From contig DBTN01000011.1 in NCBI GenBank assembly GCA_002307065.1, positions 1 to 64,000 of the forward strand: 64,000 nt of DNA, given 5' to 3'. The notes beneath the pieces were generated by a model that was not told where the DNA came from, did not search any database, and saw only the letters and a program-made list of their open reading frames with translations. Shown in pieces: positions 44,221 to 53,193 of the stretch (position 1 is its first letter; the number at the start of each line of letters is the position of its first letter). Origin of the DNA: Akkermansiaceae bacterium UBA1315 (GTDB lineage: Bacteria > Verrucomicrobiota > Verrucomicrobiia > Verrucomicrobiales > Akkermansiaceae). The position numbers were made by a program, and so were the translations under genes.

Positions 44221-45123
44221 ATGAAATCCACACCAATCGTTGTCGGCCTCGGGGAAGTTCTGTGGGATTTATTGCCTGATGGCCCACGAATGGGGGGCGC
44301 TCCGGCAAACTTCGCTTGTCATGCAAATTCTTTTGGCGCCCGGGCGATGGTGATGAGCCGGGTCGGAAATGATGAACGCGGGAGGGAATTGGTCGCGGCC
44401 ATCGCGGAGCATGATGTGGATGTTAAAACGATTACGATTGATCCTGATTATCCTACCGGTGTCGCCTCGGCGCGACTGGATGAGGAAGGTAAGGCATTCT
44501 TTTCGATTCAGGAAAATGTTGCGTGGGATCATCTCACCGCGGACGGTTTTTTGTTAGAGTGCGCCGCGAAAGCCGACGCTCTTTGTTACGGTACTCTTGC
44601 CCAGCGTTCGGGTGACTCTGCCACGGCGATTCAGAAACTGTTAGATTCCACTCGGCCGGACTGCTTGCGTATTTTTGATGTGAATTTACGGCAGCAGGAC
44701 GTGTCGTTGAGCATGATGACCCGTTCGCTGGCCAGTGCGAGCGTCGTGAAGCTCAATGATGAAGAGCTGCCGCGAATTGCCAAAATGGTGGGGATCGAAG
44801 GGAATCTGCGGGAAATTTTCGACTCCTTCATTTCCCGTTTTGCCGTGCGGTTGATCGTTTACACCCGGGGCTCGGAAGGGAGCATTGTTTATAACGGAGA
44901 TGAGTGGGTCGAGCATCCCGGGCGATCGGCGAAAATGGTTGATACCGTAGGCGCTGGCGATTCGTTTGTCGCGACGGTGACGGTGGGTTTGCTTAAAGGA
45001 TGGTCGCTGACGGAAATTTCCGAAATGGCGAACGAAGTGGCGGCGCACGTTTGCTCGCACGCGGGTGCCGTGCCACCGCTGCCGGAAGCGATCCGACGGA
45101 AATTCTCGGGCCAACCCGACTGA
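44221..45123 (+). CDS. PfkB family carbohydrate kinase (fructokinase-like)
   Basis: 300-residue ribokinase-fold sugar kinase. The N terminus GEVLWDLLPDGPRMGGAPANFACHA is the fructokinase-type substrate region, and the C-terminal PfkB signature DTVGAGDSFVA carries the catalytic Asp. Fructose or a related hexose is the likely substrate, but no sugar operon is nearby to confirm. It is preceded by a terminator and followed by the arsenic genes with a 76-base gap, so it is probably monocistronic. Confidence 0.9.
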   Translation: MKSTPIVVGLGEVLWDLLPDGPRMGGAPANFACHANSFGARAMVMSRVGNDERGRELVAAIAEHDVDVKTITIDPDYPTGVASARLDEEGKAFFSIQENVAWDHLTADGFLLECAAKADALCYGTLAQRSGDSATAIQKLLDSTRPDCLRIFDVNLRQQDVSLSMMTRSLASASVVKLNDEELPRIAKMVGIEGNLREIFDSFISRFAVRLIVYTRGSEGSIVYNGDEWVEHPGRSAKMVDTVGAGDSFVATVTVGLLKGWSLTEISEMANEVAAHVCSHAGAVPPLPEAIRRKFSGQPD

Positions 45124-45170
45124 TCAAAAAGGCGTGGTGATTCGAAGGTCGAAATGAGCTCTTTACATAG

Positions 45171-45197
45171 CGGGAAAATACGTTACGACTATTCCCG
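45171..45197. promoter_or_regulatory. Candidate ArsR operator
   Basis: Inverted repeat CGGGAA (45171-45176) ... TTCCCG (45192-45197) with further partial symmetry inside. It ends 3 bases before the arsR start codon. The position suggests autoregulation; the transcript leader must be short or the start site lies within the repeat. Confidence 0.5.
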
Positions 45198-45199
45198 TT

Positions 45200-45598
45200 A
45201 TGACGAATGCCGTTATTTTTGCCCGTGCGTTGGCTGATCCGACTCGATGGCGGATCGCGCGGTTGGTGATGCATGAGGCGCTTTGCGTGTGTGAGCTCGC
45301 CGATATTTTGGGGATGCCGCAATCGTCCGTCTCGAGTCATGTGCAGGTGATCCGGAAGGCCGGTTTGCTCGAAAGTGAGAAATGCGAAAAATGGACGTAT
45401 TTCCGGATTGAGGGGAAATATCTCAAATTGCTCGGAACGCTTGAAAAGTTTTTCGAAGAAACCAATGAGCCGGAATGGGAGCGCGATGCCGAAAACGCGG
45501 TTGCCCGATTGAAGACCCGCGAAGGCAGTTGTTGCCCGGGACCGCAGAAATTGCGCCCTAGAAATCGATTGAAATCTCTCACCTCAAATTGCTCATGA
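45200..45598 (+). CDS. arsR: ArsR/SmtB family arsenic-responsive repressor
   Basis: 132-residue winged-helix repressor. The metal-sensing motif ALCVCELADILGMPQSSVSSHV (alpha-3 Cys pair in the recognition region) fits arsenite sensors. A C-terminal extra Cys pair (GSCCPGP) may add ligands. It heads an operon with DUF6428, acr3 and arsC genes. The stop overlaps the next start (ATGA). A likely operator lies directly before the start codon, so it probably represses its own operon until arsenite binds. Confidence 0.92.
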   Translation: MTNAVIFARALADPTRWRIARLVMHEALCVCELADILGMPQSSVSSHVQVIRKAGLLESEKCEKWTYFRIEGKYLKLLGTLEKFFEETNEPEWERDAENAVARLKTREGSCCPGPQKLRPRNRLKSLTSNCS

Positions 45599-46080
45599 AC
45601 CTTTCCGAACTCAAAGTCCTATTGCGTCAAAACGCCGACCGCTTGTTTCGCATCCAACTTCCAGGCGGAACTTCGGTGCCGGTTTCGTTTCACGTGACCG
45701 AAGTCGGAAGAGTGCAAAAAACATTTCTGGATTGCGGCGGGACATTGCGTGAAACGATCGCCTGTCAGCTCCAAGTCTGGGTGGGAGAGGATTACGACCA
45801 TCGCATCGAGACCGGTAAAATGGCTTCCATTCTCGAAAAGGCGAAGGCCTATCTTCCCGATGAGTCGATCCCGGTCGAGGTGGAATATGAAGATAAAGTC
45901 ATTTCACAATACACGATCGAAGGCCACGAGCTGACGACGGAAGCGGTTGTCCTCCTTCTTGCTCACAAACACACCGAATGCCTTGCTCCGGAGTTGTGTG
46001 GTCTGCCACCGTTGCCGGGAAAATGGAAGGAGAAGTCACCCTCCAGTGAGTCGTGCTGTGGGCCGAAGGGTTGCTGTTAA
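45595..46080 (+). CDS. DUF6428 family protein of the arsenic operon
   Basis: 161 residues, of a family commonly found in ars operons (DUF6428, assigned from memory of the pattern). It begins MNLSELKVLLRQNADRLFRIQLPGG and ends in a cysteine cluster SCCGPKGCC. A Cys-rich tail suggests binding of a thiophilic metalloid, but no activity is established here. The longer TTG start (45589) is not needed; ATG 45595 is coupled to arsR by ATGA. The acr3 start follows 15 bases after its stop. Confidence 0.8.
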   Translation: MNLSELKVLLRQNADRLFRIQLPGGTSVPVSFHVTEVGRVQKTFLDCGGTLRETIACQLQVWVGEDYDHRIETGKMASILEKAKAYLPDESIPVEVEYEDKVISQYTIEGHELTTEAVVLLLAHKHTECLAPELCGLPPLPGKWKEKSPSSESCCGPKGCC

Positions 46081-46095
46081 ATCATTTTGACCGTT

Positions 46096-47154
46096 ATGAA
46101 TGAGGTTTCGAAAAACATGTCTTTCATGGACCGGTATCTGACGGTCTGGATTTTTGCAGCGATGGGCATTGGCGTGTTCATCGGGAATTTCCTGATTGAT
46201 GAACCGGCAGCATTTTTTGCTCCGATGACCGTTGGGACGACCCATGTTCCCATTGCGATCGGGTTGATTTTGATGATGTATCCACCGTTGGCGAAGGTTC
46301 GCTACAGTGAATTGCCAAAAGTGTTTTCCAATGTGAAAATATTAAGTCTTTCGTTGTTTCAGAACTGGGTCATCGGACCGGTTTTAATGTGGATCTTAGC
46401 GATCGTCTTTTTAAGAGATCAACCGGAATACATGGTGGGGCTGATTCTTGTCGGATTGGCAAGATGTATTGCGATGGTTTTGGTGTGGAATGATTTGGCG
46501 AAAGGAAGCGGTGAATACGCAGCCGGTTTGGTGGCGCTGAATAGCATCGCTCAGATCGTGTTTTACAGCGCGTATGCGTGGCTTTTTATCACCGTGCTTC
46601 CGCAATATGTCGGACTGCAAGGAGTGGTGGTGGATGTGTCGATGATCGATATCTTTCACAGCGTATTGATCTATCTCGGGATTCCTTTTGCTGCGGGAAT
46701 AGTGACTAGGATCGTGCTCGTGAAAGCGAAAGGGGTGGATTGGTATGAGCAGGTCTTCATTCCGAAAATTTCTCCGCTTACCTTGATCGCTTTGTTGTTC
46801 ACGATCGTTGTGATGTTTACCTACAAAGGCGATGCGATTGTCCGTTTGCCGATGGATGTGTTTCGGATTGCCATTCCGTTGGTGATTTATTTCGGAGTGA
46901 TGTTTTTCGTCAGCTTTCTCATGGCGGCGAAGCTGGGCGCGGACTATCCCCGATCCGCGAGTGTGGCATTCACCTCCGCTGGAAATAATTTCGAGCTGGC
47001 GATCGCAGTGGCGATTGCGGTTTTTGGGCTGGATTCCGGAGTGGCATTCGCGGCGGTCGTGGGACCGCTCATTGAAGTGCCGGCGCTCATCGGGCTGGTC
47101 CATGTTTCATTCTGGCTGCGCCGCCGGCTTTTTCCTCAAACAATCCCATCCTAA
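46096..47154 (+). CDS. acr3: Arsenite efflux permease, ACR3 family
   Basis: 352-residue inner-membrane arsenite exporter of the bile/arsenite/riboflavin superfamily with about ten helices. The family signature GLARCIAMVLVWNDLAKG contains the conserved Cys, and GNNFELAIAVAI lies near the C terminus. ATG 46096 is preferred over a TTG at 46087. It is followed by arsC after 5 bases. Together they give arsenate reduction and arsenite export. Confidence 0.95.
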   Translation: MNEVSKNMSFMDRYLTVWIFAAMGIGVFIGNFLIDEPAAFFAPMTVGTTHVPIAIGLILMMYPPLAKVRYSELPKVFSNVKILSLSLFQNWVIGPVLMWILAIVFLRDQPEYMVGLILVGLARCIAMVLVWNDLAKGSGEYAAGLVALNSIAQIVFYSAYAWLFITVLPQYVGLQGVVVDVSMIDIFHSVLIYLGIPFAAGIVTRIVLVKAKGVDWYEQVFIPKISPLTLIALLFTIVVMFTYKGDAIVRLPMDVFRIAIPLVIYFGVMFFVSFLMAAKLGADYPRSASVAFTSAGNNFELAIAVAIAVFGLDSGVAFAAVVGPLIEVPALIGLVHVSFWLRRRLFPQTIPS

Positions 47155-47159
47155 AAGAT

Positions 47160-47606
47160 ATGTCTTCTTTACCCATTATTCTTGTCCTCTGTACCGGGAA
47201 CTCGTGCCGCTCTCATCTTGCCGAAGGGATTTTAAAGGTGGAACTCGGCGATTCGTTCCGGATTGAAAGCGCTGGATCGAAGCCCGCTGGATATGTCCAT
47301 CCCTTGGCGATCCAAGTGATGAAAGAGATCGGAATCGATATCAGCATGAATCATTCAAAACACTTGGACGAGTTTCTTGAAGATCAGGTTGAAACGGTGA
47401 TCACGGTTTGTGGAAACGCCGATCAGGCGTGCCCGATGTTTCCCGGTCAAGTGAACCGGCATCATTTTCCCTTCGATGATCCTGCGCATTTCGAGGGTTC
47501 GGAAGAGGAGGTCTTGCAGGGCTTTCGTCGAGTCCGTGATGAAATCCGTGCGGTGTTCCACGCCTACGCTTCGGGGCGAAAGGATGGCTTCGTTCCGGCG
47601 AGTTGA
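47160..47606 (+). CDS. arsC: Arsenate reductase, low-molecular-weight phosphatase type
   Basis: 148-residue thioredoxin- or mycothiol-coupled ArsC of the LMW phosphatase fold. The P-loop CTGNSCRSHLAEGIL has the first redox Cys near residue 11, and further Cys are in VITVCGNADQACPMFPG, matching the Cys triad of this class. It reduces arsenate to arsenite for export by the adjacent permease. It is the last gene of the operon; I see no strong terminator before the convergent LysR gene. Confidence 0.93.
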   Translation: MSSLPIILVLCTGNSCRSHLAEGILKVELGDSFRIESAGSKPAGYVHPLAIQVMKEIGIDISMNHSKHLDEFLEDQVETVITVCGNADQACPMFPGQVNRHHFPFDDPAHFEGSEEEVLQGFRRVRDEIRAVFHAYASGRKDGFVPAS

Positions 47607-47665
47607 GATTTCCGGTTGCGGGCGGTGAAAATCTTTCAGCGATCCGCGTGGCTGCCGATGCGCGC

Positions 47666-48577
47666 CTAAGATGCTTTTCGATCCAGGGAGAGCGGGCGGT
47701 TTTTTAAGATTTCAACGAAGTGCTCGACCAAGGGGGAGGCTGACTCCCTCTGCCAAACCGCCCACATCAAAAATTCGCAGACGGCGCGTTCGGTGGAAAG
47801 TGGAATGATGACGACTCCTTGATGGGAGAGATCGAGCACGCACGGCAGCAGCGAGATTCCCTGATCTGCCGCGATCAAGGTGAGCAGCGAATCAAAACCC
47901 TCGATTTGGCGGACTTTTTTCGGGATGAATCCTTCCGCCTGACAGAAGCTGCACACGTCGTCGCGGTGAACCGAATGCAAGCCTTGGCCGAGGAAAAGCA
48001 GCAGCTCATCCGTGACTTCGGACAGTTGGATTGTCGACCGTTTGGCCCAAGGATGCTGTTTTGAAACGGCGAGGCCGAACGTTGACTGGATGACGCAGAA
48101 GCTATTTTGATCCGGACGTTTTCCGGCGTCTGTTCCGTACGCAAAACCGATGTCGATTGTGTGTTTCGCCAGAGCATCAAGCTGTTCCACAGGTAGCATT
48201 TCGACGAATTTCACTTCGACGGCCGGGTATCGTTGATTGAAAAGTTTCAAGGTTCCGGGGAGGAAATCGCTGGCGAGTGCGCCGACACTGCCAATTCGCA
48301 AGGTTCCGCGGTGCCCGGCTTTTGCTTCGCCCGCGCGCTCGATTGCCAAGTCTGAACGGTTCAAAATATCCCGCGCATCGCTGAGGAAAATCTCTCCGGC
48401 ATTGGTGAGAGAAACGCTGACCGTGTCGCGATCCAGCAATTTGACGCCGATTTCGTCTTCCAAATCCTTGATTTGTTTGCTAAGTGCCGGGCGGCTCACG
48501 CGTAACCGATCCGCTGCCTTTCGGAAGCTTAGTTCGTCTGCTACGGCTACGTAGTATCGCAAATGCCTCAACTCCAT
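47666..48577 (-). CDS. LysR family transcriptional regulator
   Basis: 303 residues. The N-terminal winged helix-turn-helix (MELRHLRYYVAVADELSFRKAADRLRVSRPALSKQIKDLE) is followed by a periplasmic-binding-type effector domain. It is divergent from the RND efflux operon with 124 bases between starts, so it probably controls that operon and itself. Its effector is unknown. The gene contains no ACCGGT motif, unlike most of the window. Confidence 0.92.
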   Translation of the reverse strand: MELRHLRYYVAVADELSFRKAADRLRVSRPALSKQIKDLEDEIGVKLLDRDTVSVSLTNAGEIFLSDARDILNRSDLAIERAGEAKAGHRGTLRIGSVGALASDFLPGTLKLFNQRYPAVEVKFVEMLPVEQLDALAKHTIDIGFAYGTDAGKRPDQNSFCVIQSTFGLAVSKQHPWAKRSTIQLSEVTDELLLFLGQGLHSVHRDDVCSFCQAEGFIPKKVRQIEGFDSLLTLIAADQGISLLPCVLDLSHQGVVIIPLSTERAVCEFLMWAVWQRESASPLVEHFVEILKNRPLSLDRKAS

Positions 48578-48701
48578 CTGGCGAGACTATTAACCTAAAG
48601 TTACCACCTTGGAAACTTCAAAATCATTCCGACCGCGGCTTTCAGGTGCTAAGAGTAGCCAGCTCCAACAACTGTTTCAGTTGCGCCTATTTATTTTTAC
48701 C

Positions 48702-49880
48702 ATGCATCCTATCCTGTTTATTCCGTTGTCTCTGAGCTGGCTCCTCCTGCTACCTGCTTGTGGGAAAAAAGCTCAGACCGGGCCGACCGAAATGCCACCC
48801 GCGGCGGTTTCCTTCACTTCAGTGAAAGAGGAGAAGGTCACCATCACCCGGGACTTACCGGGGCGGATCGATGCATTGCGGGTTTCGGAAGTCCGAGCAC
48901 GGGTTCCAGGAATTCTTTTGGAGCGTGTTTTCACCGAAGGTAGCGAGGTCAAAGCGGGCGACGTCCTTTTTAGAATCGATCCCGCGCCGCTTGAAGCCAC
49001 CCGTGATGGGGCGCTTGCGGCGCTTTCCCGAGCCGAGGCAAATGATCTTTTGGCGGATACCCAGGTCAAACGGTTACGAAAACTCGCGAAGGTGAACGCA
49101 GCGAGTCAGCAGGATCTGGATCAGGCGGAAATTTCGGTAAAGTTGAATGCGGCGGAAGTGATTTCCGCTCGCGCTTCGCTGAAAACCGCTGAGCTGAATC
49201 TCGGCTACGCGACGGTCACCGCACCGATTTCCGGCCGCATCGGCCGCGCCCAAGTCACCGAAGGCGCGCTCGTTGGCCAGAACGATGCGACGTTGCTGGC
49301 GGTGATTCAACAACTCGATCCAATCTATTTCGACTTTACCCAGTCCAGTTCTGAATTGATCGAGCTGAAACGTGCAGTCGGCGAAAACGGGGGAGAGACT
49401 CCGGAAAATGCTCAGGAGTTGCGAAAAGTGACGCTGCTTTTGGACAATGGCGAAGAATACGAACATCCGGGAAAAATCCTTTTTTCCGAAGTCTCCGTTG
49501 ACCCGACGACCGGGATGGTGTCGCTGCGTGCTGAATTTCCAAACCCTGACCGGTTGCTGCTTCCGGGCATGTTCGCCCGAGCTCGGGTGACTCAATCGAT
49601 TCGCAACCATGCCGTCACCGTTCCTCAACAAGCCGTCACTCGAGCCGAGGGAGGAAAGGGAAGTGTGCTGGTGATTGATGACCAAAATCACGTGCAACTC
49701 CGGACGATCGAAACGGGAAATCCGGTTGGAGATCGGTGGGTTGTTACTTCGGGGCTGAAAGCGGGCGAACGCGTGGTCATGGAAGGTCACCTGAAAGCGC
49801 GGCCGGGATCACCGGTGGCACCGGAGCCTTTTGTTGCCGCCAATGGGACCGCCGCACCGGTCGTTGAAGAAAAACAATAA
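48702..49880 (+). CDS. RND efflux periplasmic adaptor (AcrA/MexA type lipoprotein)
   Basis: 392 residues beginning MHPILFIPLSLSWLLLLPAC, a lipoprotein signal with Cys at position 20. The membrane fusion protein core follows: lipoyl halves (VRARVPGILLERVFTEGSEVKAGDVLFRID and YATVTAPISGRIG), a short alpha hairpin (about 100-165) and beta barrel domains (VDPTTGMVSLRAEFPNPDRLLLPGM). It links the RND pump to an outer-membrane channel. Upstream frame extension to 48609 lacks support. It is followed by the pump gene after 12 bases. Confidence 0.93.
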   Translation: MHPILFIPLSLSWLLLLPACGKKAQTGPTEMPPAAVSFTSVKEEKVTITRDLPGRIDALRVSEVRARVPGILLERVFTEGSEVKAGDVLFRIDPAPLEATRDGALAALSRAEANDLLADTQVKRLRKLAKVNAASQQDLDQAEISVKLNAAEVISARASLKTAELNLGYATVTAPISGRIGRAQVTEGALVGQNDATLLAVIQQLDPIYFDFTQSSSELIELKRAVGENGGETPENAQELRKVTLLLDNGEEYEHPGKILFSEVSVDPTTGMVSLRAEFPNPDRLLLPGMFARARVTQSIRNHAVTVPQQAVTRAEGGKGSVLVIDDQNHVQLRTIETGNPVGDRWVVTSGLKAGERVVMEGHLKARPGSPVAPEPFVAANGTAAPVVEEKQ

Positions 49881-49892
49881 TCTCTTTTTCCC

Positions 49893-52800
49893 ATGGCCCA
49901 ATTCTTCATTGATCGCCCGGTTTTTGCCTGGGTGGTATCCATTCTCATCTGTCTTCTTGGCGGCATCGCGATCACCCAATTGCCGATCGCCCAATATCCA
50001 AGCGTCGCGCCTCCATCGATTTCGATCACTTCGAATTATGCCGGTGCCTCTTCGGAAACATTGAGTGACACCGTGACTTCGGTCATCGAGCAGCAACTGA
50101 ACGGAATCGATAACCTGCTCTACATGTCGTCCACCAGTGACGCGACCGGGACATCGGTGATCACGCTTTATTTCACACCCGGAACGGATCCCGATACGGC
50201 TCAGGTTCAGGTGCAGAACAAGGTGCAACTTGCCACTCCGAGCTTGCCACAGACCGTTCAGCAACAGGGCGTGGTCGTTGCTAAAGCGACGCGGAACTTC
50301 ATGATGTTCATCGCGCTTTCGTCGGAAGATGGAAGCATGGATGCGACGGCTCTCGGGAACTACATGGCGTCCAGTTTGCTGGACCCCATCCGTCGGGTCC
50401 CCGGCGTCGGCGAAGCGAACCAGTTCGGAACTCAGTATGCCATGCGGATTTGGCTGAATCCGGACAAGTTGATCAGCTACAATTTAACCCCGAACGATGT
50501 TTCGACCGCCATTCAGGCGCAGAATACGCAGGTCCCGGTGGGACAACTCGGCGCTTTGCCAGCGGTCGAAAATCAGCAACTCAATGTCATTTTACAGGGT
50601 CGCGCGACGTTGGAAAAGGTCAGCGAATTTGAGGACATTGTGCTTCGCGTCAACACCGACGGTTCCCGGGTGTATGTGAAGGATGTTGCCCGGGTCGAAC
50701 TCGGTGGACAGGATTATGCGACGAAGGCGCGGATCGATGGACGGCCTGCGACGGCGGCCGCTTTGAAGCTCGCACCCGGTGCCAATGCGATGAACACGGC
50801 GGAAGCGGTCAAAGCCGAAGTCGAGCGTCTGAAGGCATTTTTCCCGCCCGGCGTGCGCGTCGATTTCCCGTTGGATACTTCCACGTTTGTGAAAATTTCG
50901 GTGGAGACCGTGCTTCATACGCTCGTGGAAGCGATCATTCTGGTGTTCCTCGTGATGTATTTGTTCCTTCAAAACTTCCGGGCGACATTGATTCCGACGT
51001 TGGTCGTTCCGGTCGCGTTGCTCGGGACGTGTGGATTGATGATGGCCTTTGGATTTTCCATCAACGTGCTGACCATGTTCGGCATGGTTCTCGCGATCGG
51101 AATCTTGGTGGATGATGCGATCGTCGTGGTGGAAAACGTCGAGCGGATCATGAGCGAGGAGGGTTTGCCGCCGAAGGAGGCGACGCGAAAAGCGATGGGC
51201 CAGATCACCGGCGCGCTTATCGGGATCACTCTGGTGTTGATCGCAGTATTCATTCCTATGGCGTTTTTCGGCGGGTCGGTTGGTACGATTTATCGTCAGT
51301 TTTCGATGTCGATCGTTTCCTGTATGGTCTTCTCAGTGTTCCTTGCATTGTCGCTGACACCGGCGCTTTGCGCGACGTTGCTGAAGCAAGTGGACGCTGG
51401 GCATCAACATGAGAAAAAAGGATTTTTCGGTTGGTTTAACCGGAGTTTCGACAAAGCGACGACGGTTTATCAGGGTTCCGTGAGTGGCATCTTGAAGCAC
51501 AACTTCATCGGGATGATGATCTTCCTGGGGATCATCGCAATCGTTGGAATGTTGTATGTCAGAATGCCGTCGGCGTTCCTTCCGGAAGAAGACCAAGGCT
51601 ATTTCCTCACCGCGATTCAGCTACCGGTCGGTGCGACGGATGCGCGGACGACGGAAGTGATTCTGAAAGTCGAAGAATATTTTGCCAAACAACCGGAAGT
51701 GGAAAATTACTTCACCGTCGCGGGTTTCAGTTTCAACGGTCGTGGTCAGAACTCGGCGCTGGCCTTCATCCGGCTCAAGCCGTGGGAGGAACGAGACGGC
51801 AAAGAGCATAAAGTCCAGGCGATTATTGGACGGGCGATGGTCGGCCTCGGCAAGATCAAGGATGCCTTCGTTTTCCCGCTCAATCCTGCGGCGATTCCTG
51901 AGCTGGGAACATCGTCCGGATTCGACTTCTGGTTGCAAGATGTCGGAGGGGTCGGTCATGAAAAAATGATGGCGGCACGCAATCAACTGCTTGCTGCTGC
52001 GGGTAAAAATCCGGTCCTGGGTCTCGTTCGGGTTCAGGGGTTGGAAGACGCTGCGCAAATGAAAATCGAGCTCGATCAGGACAAAGCTTCGGCACTTGGC
52101 GTTTCATTGTCCGAACTGAACTCGGCGATGCAGACGGCCTTTGGCTCGACGTATGTGAACAATTTCGTCAACGGTCCGCGGGTTCAGCGGGTGATTGTTC
52201 AACTTGATGCGCCTTATCGAATGACACCGGAAGATCTCGGAAAAGTTTACGTTCGGAACCAGAACGGCGAAATGGTTCCGCTTTCCGCCTTCACTTCGAC
52301 CGAATGGACTTATGGCTCGCCTCAGCTTCAACGTTACAATGGAATTCCAGCGGTGAATATCGTGGGCTCGGCGGCTTCCGGACAGAGCTCGGGTGACGCG
52401 ATGGACGAGATGGAAAAAATGGCGGATGAGTTGCCGACGGGGATTGGCTACTCGTGGTCCGGGCAGTCTTACGAAGAGAAGATTTCCGGAAACCAAGCGC
52501 CATTGCTTTACGGGATCTCGCTGATCATCGTGTTCCTTTGCCTCGCGGCGCTTTATGAAAGCTGGTCGATTCCGGTGGCGGTGATTTTGGTCGTTCCTCT
52601 CGGAATTTTGGGAGCGCTGTTTGCGGCATCGTTGCGAGACTTGCCGAACGACGTGTATTTCAAAGTGGGCTTGCTCACGACCGTCGGCCTTTCGACGAAA
52701 AACGCGATTTTGATCATCGAGTTCGCGTTGGATCTGATGAAAGCTGGGGAGCCTTTGGTGAAAGCCACGCTTCACGCGGTGAGGCTGCGGTTGCGTCCGA

Positions 52801-53024
52801 TCTTGATGACGTCGATGGCCTTCATTCTTGGGGTCATGCCATTGGTCGTCAGCACCGGTGCGGGTTCGGCCAGTCACAATGCGATCGGAACTGGCGTTGC
52901 GGGTGGTATGCTTTCCGGAACGATTCTCGCGATCTTCTTTGTGCCTATCTTCTTTGTGGTGGTGATGGGAACCGTCGCTCGATTCACGAAAAAGAAAGAT
53001 CCGTCAGAACCGGTTGAGGCATAG
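49893..53024 (+). CDS. RND multidrug efflux transporter, HAE1 family (AcrB/MexB type)
   Basis: 1043-residue inner-membrane proton-driven trimeric pump with the canonical start MAQFFIDRPVFAWVVSILI, twelve helices and two large periplasmic loops. The proton-relay motif GILVDDAIVVVENVER is in helix 4, and SFGGSVGTIYRQF-like and GLSTKNAILIIEFA motifs are in later helices. Hydrophobic drugs, dyes or bile-like compounds are typical substrates. No tolC/oprM gene follows; the channel must be elsewhere. A hairpin terminator at 53059 ends the operon. Confidence 0.95.
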   Translation: MAQFFIDRPVFAWVVSILICLLGGIAITQLPIAQYPSVAPPSISITSNYAGASSETLSDTVTSVIEQQLNGIDNLLYMSSTSDATGTSVITLYFTPGTDPDTAQVQVQNKVQLATPSLPQTVQQQGVVVAKATRNFMMFIALSSEDGSMDATALGNYMASSLLDPIRRVPGVGEANQFGTQYAMRIWLNPDKLISYNLTPNDVSTAIQAQNTQVPVGQLGALPAVENQQLNVILQGRATLEKVSEFEDIVLRVNTDGSRVYVKDVARVELGGQDYATKARIDGRPATAAALKLAPGANAMNTAEAVKAEVERLKAFFPPGVRVDFPLDTSTFVKISVETVLHTLVEAIILVFLVMYLFLQNFRATLIPTLVVPVALLGTCGLMMAFGFSINVLTMFGMVLAIGILVDDAIVVVENVERIMSEEGLPPKEATRKAMGQITGALIGITLVLIAVFIPMAFFGGSVGTIYRQFSMSIVSCMVFSVFLALSLTPALCATLLKQVDAGHQHEKKGFFGWFNRSFDKATTVYQGSVSGILKHNFIGMMIFLGIIAIVGMLYVRMPSAFLPEEDQGYFLTAIQLPVGATDARTTEVILKVEEYFAKQPEVENYFTVAGFSFNGRGQNSALAFIRLKPWEERDGKEHKVQAIIGRAMVGLGKIKDAFVFPLNPAAIPELGTSSGFDFWLQDVGGVGHEKMMAARNQLLAAAGKNPVLGLVRVQGLEDAAQMKIELDQDKASALGVSLSELNSAMQTAFGSTYVNNFVNGPRVQRVIVQLDAPYRMTPEDLGKVYVRNQNGEMVPLSAFTSTEWTYGSPQLQRYNGIPAVNIVGSAASGQSSGDAMDEMEKMADELPTGIGYSWSGQSYEEKISGNQAPLLYGISLIIVFLCLAALYESWSIPVAVILVVPLGILGALFAASLRDLPNDVYFKVGLLTTVGLSTKNAILIIEFALDLMKAGEPLVKATLHAVRLRLRPILMTSMAFILGVMPLVVSTGAGSASHNAIGTGVAGGMLSGTILAIFFVPIFFVVVMGTVARFTKKKDPSEPVEA

Positions 53025-53058
53025 TTTTTCCCGAATTCAATGGTTCCTCAAACCTGGG

Positions 53059-53087
53059 CCGGAGCGTGATTCAAAACGCTCCGGTTT
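53059..53087 (+). terminator. Hairpin after the RND operon
   Basis: Perfect 9-bp stem CCGGAGCGT/ACGCTCCGG with an 8-base loop and a short TTT. A weak but plausible terminator. Confidence 0.6.
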
Positions 53088-53193
53088 ACGAAGTTCATCC
53101 TGCTATCTGCTAGATCGCTTTGGCGAATCAGACGGAAGCCTTCGCGTTCCCAAAAGCTTCGGAGCTACGGCTTCACGAGGATTTCTAAATCTC

